Shown piece after piece: positions 11,536 to 21,883 of a stretch of 64,000 nucleotides of DNA; the stretch's first letter is position 1, and every line of letters starts with the position of its first letter. The DNA is from Paralithodes platypus (lineage: Eukaryota > Arthropoda > Malacostraca > Decapoda > Lithodidae), in assembly GCA_032716605.1 (NCBI GenBank), contig CM064552.1, positions 7,447,565-7,511,564 of the forward strand. The letters are read 5' to 3'. Position numbers and translations under genes: made by a program. The notes beneath the pieces were generated by a model. It had not been told where the DNA came from and did no database searches. It saw only the letters and a list, made by a program, of their open reading frames with translations.

Positions 11536-11749
11536 TTAACCCTTTCATTACCGGGGACGTCTTTTTCACTAGATGTCAGCTAGATTTAGACGATTTTATG
11601 AAGCTTAGGAAGGATGTACGGTAGCTAAAACGATTAACTGAGATAGACGGTAGTTTATTAATGGGTAGACGTGTTTCCCAGCCTGAATAAAACCGTCTAA
11701 TAATTGTCAGAATATAATGGAAAGACGTCAACGGTACAGAAGGGGTTAA
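11536..11749. mobile_element. MITE family C, full copy
   Basis: TTAACCCTTTCATTACCGGG to GGTACAGAAGGGGTTAA, with inverted halves. Follows directly on the A2 element (ACTTAATTAACCC). Confidence 0.82.
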
Positions 11750-11790
11750 AACAAATTGTAACTGATGTCATTGTGTTTATCTTCCTACAG

Positions 11791-11874
11791 CCCCCATCGC
11801 CGCCCTCCTGGTGAACTCCTGTGTTATAGCCATCAGGTCCATACTGTCCAAGTTTGTTACCGGAGACGAGTTGG
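11791..11874 (+). CDS. SLC46-like transporter, visible exon 2 of 4
   Basis: 84 bp between the acceptor CTTCCTACAG and the donor G|GTAAGT, phase 1 at both ends, so it could be skipped without a frameshift. It encodes APIAALLVNSCVIAIRSILS then KFVTGDELG: a transmembrane segment followed by the RS-x-LSK...E-GK loop that is among the best kept parts of the SLC46 family. Joined to the previous exon the junction reads VWIG-API. Its small size and the flanking introns of 7.7 and 5.3 kb fit the long-intron style of this gene. Confidence 0.85.
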
Positions 11875-11928
11875 GTAAGTTATATTCCAACACTACTTTA
11901 TTACCTTTATTTACTAGCATTTTGGTCA

Positions 11929-11929
<1 letters not shown>

Positions 11930-11985
<56 letters not shown>

Positions 11986-12068
11986 GAGAGAGACAGTTTG
12001 TGTGTGTGTGTGTGTATGTGTGTGTGTGGGTGTGTGTGTTCCACACACATTATGTATATACACAGTAC
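11930..12068. repeat. (TA)n and (GT)n microsatellites
   Basis: TATATA from about 11930 to 11982, then GAGAGA and GTGTGT to about 12040. Frames of IYIYIY and VCVCVC here are artefacts. Confidence 0.95.
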
Positions 12069-12162
12069 ACATGTGTGCATTAAGGTAGATATACAACAAC
12101 GCTTTTCCCCACAACTCTTATCCGCAACTGAAATATATATTAATATTAACGTTGTCACTTAT

Positions 12163-12738
12163 GATACCCTACCTACAGCCTACCTACACCATACCACTGC
12201 ACTATAATAATACCCTACCTACAGCCTACCTACACCATACCACTGCACTATAATAATACCCTACCTACAGCCTACCTACACCATACCACTGCACTATAAT
12301 AATACCCTACCTACAGTCTACCTACACCATACCACTGCACTATAATAATACCCTACCTACAGCCTACCTACACCATACCACTGCACTATAATAATACCCT
12401 ACCTACACCATACCACTGCACTATAATAATACCCTACCTACACCATACCACTGCACTATAATAATACCCTACCTACAGCCTACCTACACCATACCACTGC
12501 ACTATAATAATACCCTACCTACAGCCTACCTACACCATACCACTGCACTATATAATATACCTACAGCCTACCTACACCATACCACTGCACTATAATAATA
12601 CCCTACCTACAGCCTACCTACACCATACCACTGCACTATAATAATACCCTACCTACAGCCTACCTACACCATACCACTGCACTATAATAATACCCTACCT
12701 ACAGCCTACCTACACCATACCACTGCACTATAATAATA
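12163..12738. repeat. 45-bp minisatellite, about 13 copies
   Basis: Unit ATAATACCCTACCTACAGCC, TACCTACACCATACCACTGC, ACTAT. Two units lack the ACAGCCTACCT segment, so units of 34 and 45 bp alternate in places. Confidence 0.97.
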
Positions 12739-12888
12739 ACATATCATTGCCAGAAACCATTTGTTCATGAAAGGTTCCATTATCGGACATCATTACCAAA
12801 CCCCTTGAGAATGCCTAAGTGTCCTTGAGTATATAATTATTATGCCCCCGTTGTAGGATCCGATACAACAAAAACCAGGCAGGTACGA

Positions 12889-13345
12889 ATTAAGGGAAGA
12901 TGGCCCGGTGTTCTCGTTTATTAATTAAGGGAAGATGGCCCGGTGTTCTCGTTTATTAATTAAGGGAAGATGGCCCGGTGTTCTCGTTTATAATTAAGGG
13001 AAGATGGCCCGGTGTTCTCGTTTATTAATTAAGGGAAGATGGCCCGGTGTTCTCGTTTATTAATTAAGGGAAGATGGCCCGGTGTTCTCGTTTATTAATT
13101 AAGGGAAGATGGCCCGGTGTTCTCGTTTATTAATTAAGGGAAGATGGCCAGTGTTCTCGTTTATTAATTAAGGGAAGATGGCCCGGTGTTCTCGTTTATT
13201 AATTAAGGGAAGATGGCCCGGTGTTCTCGTTTATTAATTAAGGGAAGATGGCCCGGTGTTCTCGTTTATTAATTAAGGGAAGATGGCCCGGTGTTCTCGT
13301 TTATTAATTAAGGGAAGATGGCCCGGTGTTCTCGTTTATTAATTA
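12889..13345. repeat. 35-bp minisatellite grown from a family A2 terminus
   Basis: Unit TTAAGGGAAGATGGCCCGGT, GTTCTCGTTTATTAA; about 13 copies with one 1-bp and one 2-bp deletion. The unit resembles the outer 35 bp of reverse-oriented A2 elements (TTAAGGGGAGACTGGCCGTT, TGTTTGGTCTATTAA), and an A2 body follows directly. Confidence 0.92.
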
Positions 13346-13677
13346 ATGTGTTCCTTTATTTCTTAGTTTCCTCCCTAGACTTCCATTAGGCTTAGAAAAA
13401 CACCCCCTAGACCCCCCTTTAAGATACATTTGCACATTTTTCGGTAGAACATTTTCACGGCCGAAGGCCGGTTCCTCTTGAAATTTCAGGCTCGCTTTCG
13501 CTCGCCAGGAAAAAATCGACACCTAAATGGCACGCTATGTCTTAAAATTGACAACGAAATGGGGCAAAAGGCGTTAAAATCACCAAACTAACGGATCGAA
13601 CGTCTTATAATCTCAAAACAAATGGGACCTAACACAAGGGAGAAAGGGGACAATAAAAGCGACCCTTCTCCCCTTAA
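13345..13677 (-). mobile_element. MITE family A2, body attached to the 35-bp array
   Basis: CTTAGTTTCCTCCCTAGACT to GACCCTTCTCCCCTTAA. The left terminus is the last unit of the 35-bp array. Confidence 0.82.
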
Positions 13678-13716
13678 CTTTCCCCCCCCCCTCCTCTTCT
13701 GCACCACACCCCGCCC

Positions 13717-14072
13717 TTAAGGGGAGGCGGACCGTTTTTCTGGACCCCCTTCTCCCTAGTGTTTAACCCCATTAGTTTTCAGATGTTAAGATGTTTGCCC
13801 ATTAGTTTGGCGATTTTAACACCTTTCGCCCCATGTTGTTGTCAATTTTAAGACCTTTCGTGCCATTTAGGTGTCGATTATTTCCTGGCGAGCGATTTTA
13901 AGAGGAATTGGCCTTCGGCCGGGACATTTTTCTACCGAAAAATGTAAAAATTTATCTTGAAAGGGGGTCTAGGGGGTGTTTTTCTAAGCTTGATGGAGGT
14001 CTAGGGAGGAAACTAAAAAAATATATGAATACATGATTTAATACACCAAACAAACGGCCAGTCTCCCCTTAA
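13717..14072 (+). mobile_element. MITE family A2, full copy
   Basis: TTAAGGGGAGGCGGACCGTT to AACGGCCAGTCTCCCCTTAA, TTAA at both ends. The GGCGAGCGATT core lacks the second half (AGCGAGCC) by a deletion. Confidence 0.87.
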
Positions 14073-14218
14073 CACTACGGTGATGATATTATACACACTT
14101 TAGTCGGTTCATCTTGACTGGGCTAAAACATGTCCATCTGCGCCTCACTCTAATACCACCACTATATTGAAGAAAGAAGATATTGTCTGTTTAGTAGGAG
14201 TAGATTTGGGTGGTATTC

Positions 14219-14544
14219 TTAAGGGGAGGTATTTAGTTTGTTCCCTAGACCTCCATCAAGCTTAAAATTACACCCCCTTGAGTCCCTTTCAAGATAAATG
14301 TGTACATTTTTCGGTAGAAAAATATCCCAGCCGAAGGCCGGTTCCTCTTAAATTACAGGCTCGCTATCGCTCGCCAGGATAAAATCGACACCTGAATTGC
14401 ACGAAAGGTCTTAATATGGGGTGAAAGTTCTTAAAATCGCTAAACTAATGGGGCAAACGTTTTATAATATCAAAAGAAATGGGGCTAAACATGAGGGAGA
14501 AAGGGGTCAAGAAAAAAAACCCTCAAGTGGAGATCTCCCCTTAA
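14219..14544 (-). mobile_element. MITE family A1, full copy
   Basis: TTAAGGGGAGGTATTTAGTT to GTGGAGATCTCCCCTTAA with TTAA at both ends; core GGCTCGCTATCGCTCGCC intact. Confidence 0.88.
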
Positions 14545-15070
14545 ACAATTCTTTCCCTTCGCAGCGACGTTAGTGGACGAAATAGCTTGGACAATATCGT
14601 TATCTTTAGAAATGGACATGCTAATCCATCAAATATCTGTAAACAACGCTCATTCCCACAGTATTCGTTCGGTATCAGGCGCTGGGAAGGGAAATCATTA
14701 TCTATAGACGAAGATAATATATCCACACTACCAAATCAGAAACAGAAGATATAGTCTGTTCAATATAAATAGACGAAAATATGTCCTCTCTACCAAATAC
14801 AAAATAATAAATATAATCTGTTCAGTTTAAGTAAAGTAGACGAAGATAAGGTCCGCACCTCCTCTGCACTACTTTGATAATACAAATTATAGTCTGTTCA
14901 TCTTTAACGAGCTAGAAATATCAGCTCCTTGCAGCAGAGTTCCTGGCACTCAATGGGCGAGCTCACACAGGCTGATTTTGTGTTCGAGTTATGTGATCAG
15001 TGTCTTATAATGTTGAACAGATACTTGTTGACCTTATTCAAAGACCAACAGGTAGAAACAGTAAGGATTT
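14545..15070. other. Intron 2 segment, nothing recognised
   Basis: AT-rich sequence with loosely repeated AAGATATAGTCTGTT stretches (14735-14890) and no coding signal. Confidence 0.45.
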
Positions 15071-15313
15071 TGAATGACCACTAAGGCCGGCCCATACCTA
15101 GCCATCAATGATCACTAAGGCCGGCCCATACCTAGCCATCAATGACCACTAAGGCCGGCCCATACCTAGCCATCAATGACCACTAAGGCCGGCCCATACC
15201 TAGCCATCAATGATCACTAAGGCCGGCCCATACCTAGCCATCAATGATCACTAAGGCCGGCCCATACCTAGCCATCAATGACCACTAAGGCCGGCCCATA
15301 CCTAGCCATCAAT
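15071..15313. repeat. 34-bp minisatellite, 7 copies
   Basis: Unit CAATGACCACTAAGGCCGGC, CCATACCTAGCCAT. Variation is limited to GACC/GATC. Confidence 0.97.
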
Positions 15314-15373
15314 CAAACGAATCGGACAACAAATTATGGACTTGTGCTGCGTGTGAGCGCATCCATTTGCAGA

Positions 15374-16061
15374 CTTAAGGGCCTGTGACACATTCACGAT
15401 CTCAATAACGATTAAAACCGAATAAGAGACTGCAGGCATGTCGTGAGCGTGTTCTGAGGCAACTCCAAGATGCCGTGAACGACTCAGTGTGGACCAGGAT
15501 GGGCCGCAAAGGCGGAAAAAAATGTCAAGCATGCTTGTTATTTTCAGAACAGGTTGGCGAGGTCAAACATTACGGTGGAAACCTTGACTGGCCTGCAGAG
15601 GTGTCTGTGAAGGCACAGGCAACCGCAGGCACGACTTTGGTAACTACTGGCATTCTGCATTTGAATCTGGCGCCGCATCTGCCGCCGACATGAAGGCATC
15701 AATGACGGCGGCAATTGTACATTCATCTAAGGCATTGCAGCAGGCTCCGCCAATGTAGTTTGCCGTTAATCCTGTACAAACTAAAGGCTTGGCACCTTTG
15801 TAAATACATTACCACAATATATGCCGCCGAACATCGCAGGCATGGCTGTGGTGTGTTACGGATGTTGCCATAGTGTACGGCAGGTGGCGGCAAGCTGGCA
15901 ACAGATGCACTGCAGATGCAGATGCGGCCATCTCTGGCATGCCCACTGTCACTATTATGGATAATCTGGTGAGAGATCAATAGAAATTCCCACTTGCATC
16001 GGCTCTGTGGCGGATTATCCGGGTCGCAGTAGCAGGTTATGACTGTGTGACAGGGCCTTAA
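15374..16061. mobile_element. TTAA family E, about 690 bp, non-coding
   Basis: Ends TTAAGGGCCTGTGACACA and TGTGTGACAGGGCCTTAA are inverted copies. The inside is unique in this window and has GC-rich CAGATGCAGATGCGGCC stretches; no frame looks like a transposase. Its right TTAA is also the left TTAA of a B element. Confidence 0.7.
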
Positions 16062-16435
16062 GGTGGGTCACCGGCTTTTTTTATCTGTCTCTCCTTTTCT
16101 CTCTTTCCCTGGCTTGTATCCATTCGGCCCCATTCAGCCAACTGTTTTAAGACGTTTATCTCCATCCAGGTGTCGATTTCTTCCTGGCGAGCGATAGCAA
16201 ATCAGCACTGTATGGAGAAATCCGGCCGGAGACATTTTTCTATCGAAAAATTTACAAATTTAGCTTGCTGTCAAAACAAAAAAATATATATGCTGGCTCG
16301 CTACCGCTCGTCAGGAAAATATTGACACCTGGATGGGGGTAACGTCTTAAAACAGTAGGCTGAATGGGGCCGAATGGATACAAGCCAAAGAGAGAGGGAG
16401 AGAAAGATAAAAAAAAGCGAGGTGGACTCCCTTAA
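16058..16435 (+). mobile_element. Fold-back MITE family B, full copy
   Basis: TTAAGGTGGGTCACCGGC to GCGAGGTGGACTCCCTTAA; hairpin core present though the CTTCG of the GC stem is lost (TCCGGCCGGAGA). Confidence 0.87.
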
Positions 16436-16464
16436 GAAACTATCACACATAATATGTGCCTCGT

Positions 16465-16766
16465 GCTAAGGGGTGGCTTTCTGGCCCCCTTTCTCCCTCA
16501 TGTTTAGCCCCATTAGATTTGAGATTTTAATACATATGTCCCATTAGTTTGGCAATTTTAAGACCTTTCGTGCCATTTAAGTGTCAAATTTGTTTTCCTA
16601 GTGAGCGGTAGAGAACCTGCATTTATCTTCGGAAAAATTTACAAATTTATCTTGAAAGGGGGTTTAGGGGGTATTTATTTAAGCTTGATGGAGGTCTAGC
16701 TAAGAAAATATATAAATAGTTAAATAATTGAATACATAGACCAAAAACTAACCAATACCCCCTTAA
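16465..16766 (+). mobile_element. MITE family A, decayed
   Basis: CTAAGGGGTGGCTTTCTGGC to ACCCCCTTAA; part of the hairpin core is deleted (GAACCTGCATTTATCTTCGG). Confidence 0.7.
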
Positions 16767-17089
16767 CCCGTCCAATCCCAGCGACGGCTACTAGCCGTCA
16801 GTAGATAAGTCACTCCCCAGTCCCAGCGACAGCTAGGAGCCATCAGTAATGTACTTTCCTTGTAACTGACTGTACAAGGCTGTACCTGGTGCCACGACAG
16901 TTTGAGCACTGTTCTCGATATGGCAACACTTCTCAGCTTATATAAGACCCACTGAAGGGTGGGAGAGCCAGTCTTCCTTCATCTCTTGAGGTGGAAGGTT
17001 GTTCTATCTTGCCATTTTGGCCACATTGCTTGGGACTGGGGGGGGGGACTTTTATTACTGTATCCTCCGGTACAGTAGGAGTTAATATG
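16763..17089. mobile_element. Diverged C-like TTAA element
   Basis: TTAACCCGTCCAATCCCAGC to TCCGGTACAGTAGGAGTTAA. Ends resemble family C, the centre does not. It shares its left TTAA with the preceding A element. Confidence 0.45.
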
Positions 17090-17133
17090 TAAATCTATCT
17101 AATTCTCTCTCTCTCTCTGTCTTCCTCCTTCAG

Positions 17134-17290
17134 GTAAAGTTTCGGCTGTGATGGGCGCCCTGGACGGTGTGATGCCCATGCTGAGTTTCTCCCTGTACAC
17201 GGCCATCTACCACGCCTACGTCCATGTCTTTCCCGGGGCGCAGTTCTTCTTCGGGGCCTCCGCCAATCTCCTCATGACCTTCATCTTCAT
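17134..17290 (+). CDS. SLC46-like transporter, visible exon 3 of 4
   Basis: Acceptor TCCTCCTTCAG, donor AT|GTGAGT; enters in phase 1 and leaves in phase 2. It encodes GKVSAVMGALDGVMPMLSFS, LYTAIYHAYVHVFPGAQFFF, GASANLLMTFIFI: the start completes the conserved E-x-GK loop, then TM11, the LYTxIYxAY and FPGAxF motifs typical of SLC46 proteins, and TM12. Intron 2 ahead of it has an unusual (CT)n polypyrimidine tract at the acceptor. Confidence 0.87.
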
Positions 17291-17716
17291 GTGAGTAGGA
17301 CTTTTATTCATTCCTGTGCACCTGTCTGTTTCTATGTGTGTAGAGTGTTCTCAAAATATCTATAAAATTAGTGAATAGATTTTGGTGAAACTTGGCCAGT
17401 ACTTTCGTTTGGTCGCTGAATAGATTCAATGAAAATTCTATTAATATTGTCTGATGTCCAAGCCTCTAGTAACTAATAATTAATTGGATGCATAAGATGA
17501 CTGTAGGTCATGTTGTCATACATTTCTATGCTAATCTTGCTTTATTGCTAGACAGTCATGATCTTACCATTTTTTGTCTATTACTGTACATGCATTTTTT
17601 TTTATATCGGTATGTATATTTTCTCTTTTTCTATTTGTCATGATCTTACCATTTTTTGTCTATTACATGCATTTTCTTGATATCAGTATGTATATTTTCT
17701 CTTTTTCTATTTGCAG
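17291..17716. other. Short intron 3 with a duplicated 3' end
   Basis: The 80 bp before the acceptor are a tandem duplication: 17555-17636 and 17637-17716 both read TCATGATCTTACCATTTTTT to TTTCTCTTTTTCTATTTG. Only the second copy ends in CAG; the first ends TTTGTCATG and has no AG at the equivalent place. Confidence 0.8.
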
Positions 17717-18350
17717 CTTAATCATCTGCTACACAACCTCGAAGAGCTACGGTGTTGAGGACTTGATGACGGGCGAGTGCAAGGGCTCCGTGAAACCTAC
17801 GTCTCTCAGGTTCACCAACGAATGCCCGAGTTCCCACCACCATAAGCATCTTGTGTCCGGCGAAGACAAGGATCTGAGGAGTGCAATGGCCACCTCCACT
17901 GCAGCATTAACACCTTACCTCTTTCCTTCTCCTGCACCGGAAGTATCATCCACAACGGAAGTGGATTTAAGCAATGTTGGAACACAGCAAACAACTCTAG
18001 TTCTCTCAGGCGTCAACTTTCATCTCGGTACTCCCATAACCAAGAAGAGGAAGAACAAGGAGCTTGTCCAGGCTAAGAAATCAAATGATATTTTTGTTGT
18101 CAGTGAGATGACAGGAATCGAGAAACAGCGTCTTCAAGAGGAGCTTACCTACCCACAAAAATATTCCTTCAAGAAACCCTCAAGTAAGGAAAATAAAAAC
18201 AGTGATGACAAGGAAGGAATTGACAACTTAGCGTTTACAAACTCAGAAGAAAATAATAAATGTGTTCAAAACGGCGTCGCGGATTCTTTGGTACTTATCC
18301 CAAATAATCTTATAAACACAGACGAACGAAAGCCGGATACCGCTCATTAA
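17717..18350 (+). CDS. SLC46-like transporter, terminal exon with long C-tail
   Basis: After ILIICYTT, which finishes the last membrane span, there are about 200 residues of hydrophilic tail. The tail has HHHKHL, a proline/serine/threonine stretch (TPYLFPSPAPEVSSTT), a basic cluster KKRKNK, and an acidic-polar end (KENKNSDDKEG, NSEENNK) down to the TAA at 18348-18350. Family members usually end shortly after TM12, so this tail is unusual. It is a single open frame and its codon use looks coding. It could be a cytoplasmic regulatory or sorting segment; nothing in it is recognisable as a domain. An ORF can be read back to 17574 but that part lies in the intron and duplicates the acceptor region. 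Confidence 0.8.
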
Positions 18351-18460
18351 AACCTTTGATGGTATCACCCCTCCTGTAATGTATTCAGTATTGCTTTGCT
18401 TCATCAAGTGCTCCTCAGCGTTGGTGTGAAGTTACTTTAAATAAATAATACAAAGACTGT
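18351..18460 (+). other. 3' UTR of the SLC46-like gene
   Basis: The first AATAAA after the stop is at 18440-18445; a second is at 18901-18906. Either could end the transcript. Confidence 0.5.
18440..18445 (+). terminator. Candidate poly(A) signal
   Basis: AATAAA 90 bp after the stop codon, in a run AAATAAATAATAC. Confidence 0.5.
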
Positions 18461-18900
18461 GTTTCTTGATGGTGATGAACTGTTGTGGTAAAAGACATAT
18501 TATTTCTTGTTATATTTGTTATTGTGGCAGTGCGTTTTAGTACTGCCTTATAGGGACTATTACGCTGAGTCTTATTTCACGCGATTATCTTGCACAGTAT
18601 CAAACTTGTAATGGAAAACTGAATTAATTTTGACGAATAGCTATGGACAATAACATTTCTACTTACTTGAAGCTTCAAAATTCTTGATTGATACAATTGA
18701 AACTTTTGCTCCATGATCCTCAGTAGAAATGTCTCGTTTATATTCGAAACAGTTGCAATATTAGTTTGTAAATTGTATTGTCTGGAGCTGCACCATTTTT
18801 TTCAAAAATAATGCATACTGGTTGCATTTACTTGGATCATTGTAATAAGCCACAAGCATTCCATTCGTAACGACTAGAAGTGCATATGAAAATCCACTGA

Positions 18901-18906
18901 AATAAA
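18901..18906 (+). terminator. Alternative poly(A) signal
   Basis: AATAAA 551 bp after the stop codon. Confidence 0.35.
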
Positions 18907-19714
18907 GCTTCAAAAGAGTCATAGGCCCTTAACCCACCAGTGCCAGCCAAATATACTCAAGCTCCCGCTGCCTTGGAACTTAACGAACAAATGGCCACAT
19001 TCTTAAACCTTACGTATTGAAGAAAACATTGGTTGAAACAAACTGCAATCTTAAAGAAAATTAGTGATTTCAAGTTCTCTTCCAGACATCACTATCCGGG
19101 TCCATAATTTGTGTTCGATATGGGACAGACAGCGCCCTTCCCACATGCTTAAGAGTGCAGTGGTCAAAGTCCGAGTGACAGTCTTGTGGTGTTGACGGTA
19201 CAGAGTCAAGTGATATTATTGGCTTGTAGCGATTGACGTACACTCAGATGCCATAGTCTCTAGCCCACTCATAGATATTCATGGACTTCACCTATTTCTA
19301 ATTATGAAAGTATATCAGATACAAGTGGAGTTAGAGGGGTAAGAAGACCTCCGTTGAGATAGATGGAGAGATTGTGTAGTACAAGCGTTGGAAAATAGAG
19401 AGATGACTGTAGAACAGACAAGAGAAGTGGTAATATATAGGAATGAATGGAGAATGCTTGTGAATAGATGATTGATAACGCGGTCGTTGGGAAAGGGGGT
19501 CGGGCGCCAGTTGGACTAGATAATAGTCCATCAGGCACTTGGCCTGGGGATCCAGTGTATATGAAGGGTCATGCCTGGATGTGAGCTGGGCAGGCATTGT
19601 GGTGGTAAAGCTTCGCTCTGCCTGCTGAGACCGGAACCTCTTGGGAAGGTATAAGATTTGGGAATCTTTTGCTGGAGACCCCAAATGGGCCTGGGTCTTC
19701 TGGGTGACCTACTG
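18907..19714. other. Intergenic, nothing firm
   Basis: No convincing ORF. Composition is less AT-rich from 19490 on. Confidence 0.4.
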
Positions 19715-19797
19715 TAGATGTGTGTGAGTTTTTTTTTTTTTTTTTTTTTTTCCCCTGTTCAGATTCTGTCTCAAGTCGACCACCCCCATTTATGGCG
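19715..19797 (-). mobile_element. Retroposon fragment with A-tract
   Basis: On the - strand: GGGGGTGGTCGACTTGAGAC, GAACAGGGG, 20 or more A, CTCACACACATCTACAG. The same order (GGGGGTGGCCGACT, GAACAGGGAAA, A-tract, TCACACACATCTAC) occurs on the + strand at 24890-24975 and partly at 25228-25310. Confidence 0.5.
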
Positions 19798-20331
19798 TAT
19801 GTAGATACTGTACATACATATCTTTGGAAATTAATTTGTGAAAATAATGTTCTATATATCAATTACAAAACTGTATATACTAAAATTATATTGAAAAGCA
19901 AGTTTTATCCAAACATCAATCCAGGTAGTTATAACTGCATAAAGAGAGACATAGGGAGTCCACGAATTCTTACAAGTGGGCCAGAGACTATGGTATCCGA
20001 GTGTACTTATGTTATAGTGCGTTCATTTTATCCAATAGATTTCTAAAGTTAATACGTATGATCAGAGTCATCATAATATAATAAGGGATGTTAAATACAG
20101 TAATTAATGCTCAACAATTGTAATAGTCTGTATGATTGTGTCAGCTCGATTTCAAGTTGTGCCAATGATTTTGAGCAACGAATCAAGATATTGGCTTATA
20201 TTATTAAGTATTAAATATAAATGATTGTATAATATATAATTATATGAAATTCAGTTTGGTTCTGAGTTCCTGCGACAGTGGTGTGAGGGTGTTCACATTT
20301 CAGGTAAAGGGTGTGCATATACTGAATAGCC

Positions 20332-20858
20332 CAATTGACCACTTGCGAGTTTCGTTCTATAAGGAAGTTGGAGTTGTAGACATAGACATTTAGCAGAATT
20401 ACCAACTATACATTAAACCCAATGCAACATACTCTTTAGTCATCAGAAACCTACATTATTATTGCATTTCTACTTAAGGGGAGATTTCCACTTGAGGGAT
20501 TTTTTTCTGGACTCCTTTCTCCCTCATGTTTAGCCCCATTGCTTTTGATATTATAAAATGTTTGCCCCATTAGTTTAGCAATTTTAAGAACTTTCACCCC
20601 ATATTAAGACCTTTCGTGCCATTTAGGTGTCGATTTTATCCTGGCGAGCGATAGCGAGCCTGTAATTTAAGAGCAACCGGCCTCTGGCCGGGACATTTTT
20701 CTACCGAAAAATGTACAAATTTATCTTGAAAGGGGGTCTAGGGGGTGTAATTTAAAGCTTGATGAAAACTTAGGGAACAAACTAAATACCTCCCCTTAAA
20801 ATCGATGTCTACAGCTCCAACTTCCTTATAGCCTGAAACTCGCAAGTGCTCAATTGAC
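20332..20858. mobile_element. Family G fold-back, split by an A1 insertion
   Basis: Left arm GACCACTTGCGAGTTTCG, AAGGAAGTTGGAGTTGTAG; right arm CTACAGCTCCAACTTCCTTA, GCCTGAAACTCGCAAGTG. The A1 element at 20474-20799 separates the arms. Confidence 0.78.
20474..20799 (+). mobile_element. MITE family A1, full copy inside family G
   Basis: TTAAGGGGAGATTTCCACTT to AAATACCTCCCCTTAA with TTAA on both sides. Confidence 0.9.
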
Positions 20859-21470
20859 CACTTGTGAGTCTTATAGGCTATGAGGAAGTTGGAGCTGTAA
20901 ACATCGAAACTTGACACCATTAAATAATGCGAGTTTGTGATAGAAAGTGTCTTGAATCTAGTTTAATTAATATACATGTGTGCACTACACAACCATGTTA
21001 TAGTTGGTAGTTCAGCTTAAGGGGGGGGGGGGGGGGCATCGTTTTTGTTTTTATCTTTCTCTCCCTCTATCTCTCTTTCCCTGGCTTGTATCCATTCGGC
21101 CCCATTCAGCCTACTGTTTTAAGACGTTTATGCCCATCCAGGTGTCGATTTCTTCCTGGCGAGAGATAGCGAGCCAGCGTTGTATGGAGAAATCCGGCTT
21201 CGCCGGAGAAATTTTTCTATCGAAAAATTTACAAATTTAGCTTGCTGTCAAAACAAAAATATATATATGCTGGGTCGCTACCGCATGCCAGGAAAATATT
21301 GACACCTGGATGGGGTAAACGTCTTAAAACAGTAGGCTGAATGTGGCCGAATGGATACAAGCCAAAGAGAGAGGGAGAGAAAGAGAAAAAAGGCGAGGTG
21401 GGCTCCCTTAACGTCAACATTTCCAGCTCCTACTTCCTTATAGCCTGAAACTCGCAAGTGGTCAGTTCAA
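20855..21470. mobile_element. Second family G fold-back, split by a B insertion
   Basis: Left arm GACCACTTGTGAGTCTTATA, GAGGAAGTTGGAGCTGTA; right arm CCAGCTCCTACTTCCTTATA, GCCTGAAACTCGCAAGTGGT. The copy lies tail to head with the previous G element. Confidence 0.75.
21017..21411 (+). mobile_element. Fold-back MITE family B, full copy inside family G
   Basis: TTAAGGGGG... (a run of about 17 G) to GCGAGGTGGGCTCCCTTAA; core GGCGAGAGATAGCGAGCC and CCGGCTTCGCCGG. Confidence 0.9.
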
Positions 21471-21532
21471 TTTATTTGACAGCCATTAATATGAAGAAAT
21501 GTATAGTTGTAGACAAAACTTAATAACTAGGC

Positions 21533-21715
21533 AACAACAACAACAACAACAACTACAACAACAACTAGCCAACAACAACAACAACAACAACAACTAGCCA
21601 ACAACAACAACAACAACTAGCCAACAACAACAACAACAACAACTACAACAACAACTAGCCAACAACAACAACAACAACTAGCCAACAACAACAACAACAA
21701 CAACAACAACTAGCC
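21533..21715. repeat. (AAC)n broken by TAGCC spacers
   Basis: Blocks of 3-8 AAC units, each separated by TAGCC or TAC; about eight blocks. Confidence 0.96.
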
Positions 21716-21883
21716 AATATTCTGATATTCAAATTAAGTTTACGTGTTTTTTCGATTAGAAAGAAATGAGTGTTTGACCAAAATTGTACAACATCTTTTT
21801 CAGACAGTATAAAGTTAATACAAAGTTCGATAGCATCCAAGAATGTCTCAAGAAATGTCGATGATTGTAACCTGTTTGAATGT

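Noticed and set aside
12889..13345. CRISPR-like regular array (also 7523-7807, 12163-12738, 15071-15313, 61340-62072)
   Set aside because: Units follow one another directly with no unique spacers, there are no cas genes, and the DNA is eukaryotic. They are minisatellites.
17574..17716. ORF start at 17574 for a separate 258-residue protein
   Set aside because: This part is intron with a doubled pyrimidine tract; phase-matched splicing at 17717 gives a proper SLC46 ending.
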